Part shown: positions 5,189-5,458 of the stretch, one piece after another
Layout of the letters: each line of letters begins with the position of its first letter
Position numbering within the stretch: the first letter of the stretch is position 1
From: Flavipsychrobacter stenotrophus
GTDB taxonomy: Bacteria; Bacteroidota; Bacteroidia; Chitinophagales; Chitinophagaceae
Reading direction: 5' to 3'
Assembly: GCA_947379685.1 (NCBI GenBank)
Contig: CANCOG010000370.1
Span: 1-5,458, forward strand
DNA: 5,458 bases
The notes under the pieces: generated by a model
Databases searched by the model: none
Told to the model about the DNA's origin: nothing
What the model saw: the letters and a program-made list of their open reading frames with translations, nothing else
Translations under genes and position numbers: made by a program

Positions 5189-5458
5189 CTATTCACCATA
5201 GATCTTTATGTTCCTTGCCTTCGACTCAAAGTTGTACTTTCTGAAATATTGAATGATCGGATACAAAAATATCAGAAAAACCGTCGTCATAAAATTACCC
5301 GGCATCGATGAGTTTTCAGTTACCACTACATCGTAACCCAGGTCATAAACGCCTTCACTATTCTTCGTACTGTTTTCCGGCAGGAACGGATAAATGTTCA
5401 GGTGATAGGTACCTGGCGACACTCCGGAAAAATAGAGCTGCTCACTATTTCCACCCTC
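5189..5458 (-). CDS. C-terminal part of a DUF4178-like membrane protein (5' end outside window)
   Basis: The frame is open to the right edge, giving the last 89 residues. A codon usable as GTG start at 5422 is internal: the frame continues upstream as EGGNSEQLYFSG directly before VSPGTYHLNIYPF. The fragment has a beta-rich stretch ending in the PGTYHLNIYPF pattern, then YDLGYDVVVTENSS, then one hydrophobic helix FMTTVFLIFLYPIIQYF, and a charged end RKYNFESKARNIKIYGE. An acidic EG segment, a G-x-Y-x-L strand, a x-V-x-V strand, a single helix and an FE-x-K tail is the C-terminal layout I recall for DUF4178 proteins, which often carry N-terminal zinc-ribbon modules. That family is reported near membrane-fused spermidine synthases, and the context here agrees. 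Function is unknown; a scaffold or sensor role is inference. The family usually ends R-W-x-x-S-D as I recall, and this copy does not (see findings). Confidence 0.72.
   Translation of the reverse strand, partial: EGGNSEQLYFSGVSPGTYHLNIYPFLPENSTKNSEGVYDLGYDVVVTENSSMPGNFMTTVFLIFLYPIIQYFRKYNFESKARNIKIYGE

Overview
The window looks like a chromosomal segment from a Bacteroidota bacterium, probably of the Chitinophagaceae type. Three things point there. One protein carries a C-terminal type IX secretion (T9SS) sorting domain, which is found only in this phylum. Start codons are mostly preceded by A/T-rich sequence rather than strong Shine-Dalgarno sites. The spacers carry degenerate CACAAAGGGCACAAAGG / CGCAAAG repeats, which I recall as common in Bacteroidota intergenic DNA. 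The genus assignment is an inference.

All five credible genes are on the minus strand, so the window reads right to left. From the right edge: (i) the last 89 residues of a membrane protein whose C-terminus resembles DUF4178 proteins (5189-5458, cut by the window edge); (ii) a 56-residue single-helix membrane protein (4850-5020); (iii) a seven-helix membrane protein fused to a complete polyamine aminopropyltransferase (spermidine synthase) domain (3139-4686); (iv) a Tat-exported FAD-dependent amine-oxidase-like protein (1512-3149) whose start overlaps the synthase gene by 11 bp. A repeat- and hairpin-rich gap of about 360-400 bp (depending on the start chosen for the next gene) separates this cluster from (v) a secreted LamG-domain protein with a T9SS sorting domain (76-1107), which is probably unrelated.

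Genes i-iv look like one operon. I recall membrane-fused spermidine synthases clustering with S-adenosylmethionine decarboxylase, DUF350 and DUF4178 genes. The decarboxylase and DUF350 genes, if present here, would lie beyond the right edge. A working model is an envelope-associated system: the aminopropyltransferase makes or attaches a polyamine-like product at the membrane, an exported flavoenzyme then oxidises it, and the DUF4178-like and small membrane proteins act as scaffold or sensor. The substrate and product cannot be read from the sequence.

The non-coding DNA is the other point of interest. The two spacers inside the operon (168 and 163 bp) are diverged copies of each other, with the same modules in the same order before each start codon. 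The gap after the operon contains two diverged ~60-bp direct repeats bracketing two tandem hairpins whose stems differ by compensatory base-pair changes. I see no tRNA, rRNA, CRISPR array, transposase or convincing intrinsic terminator.
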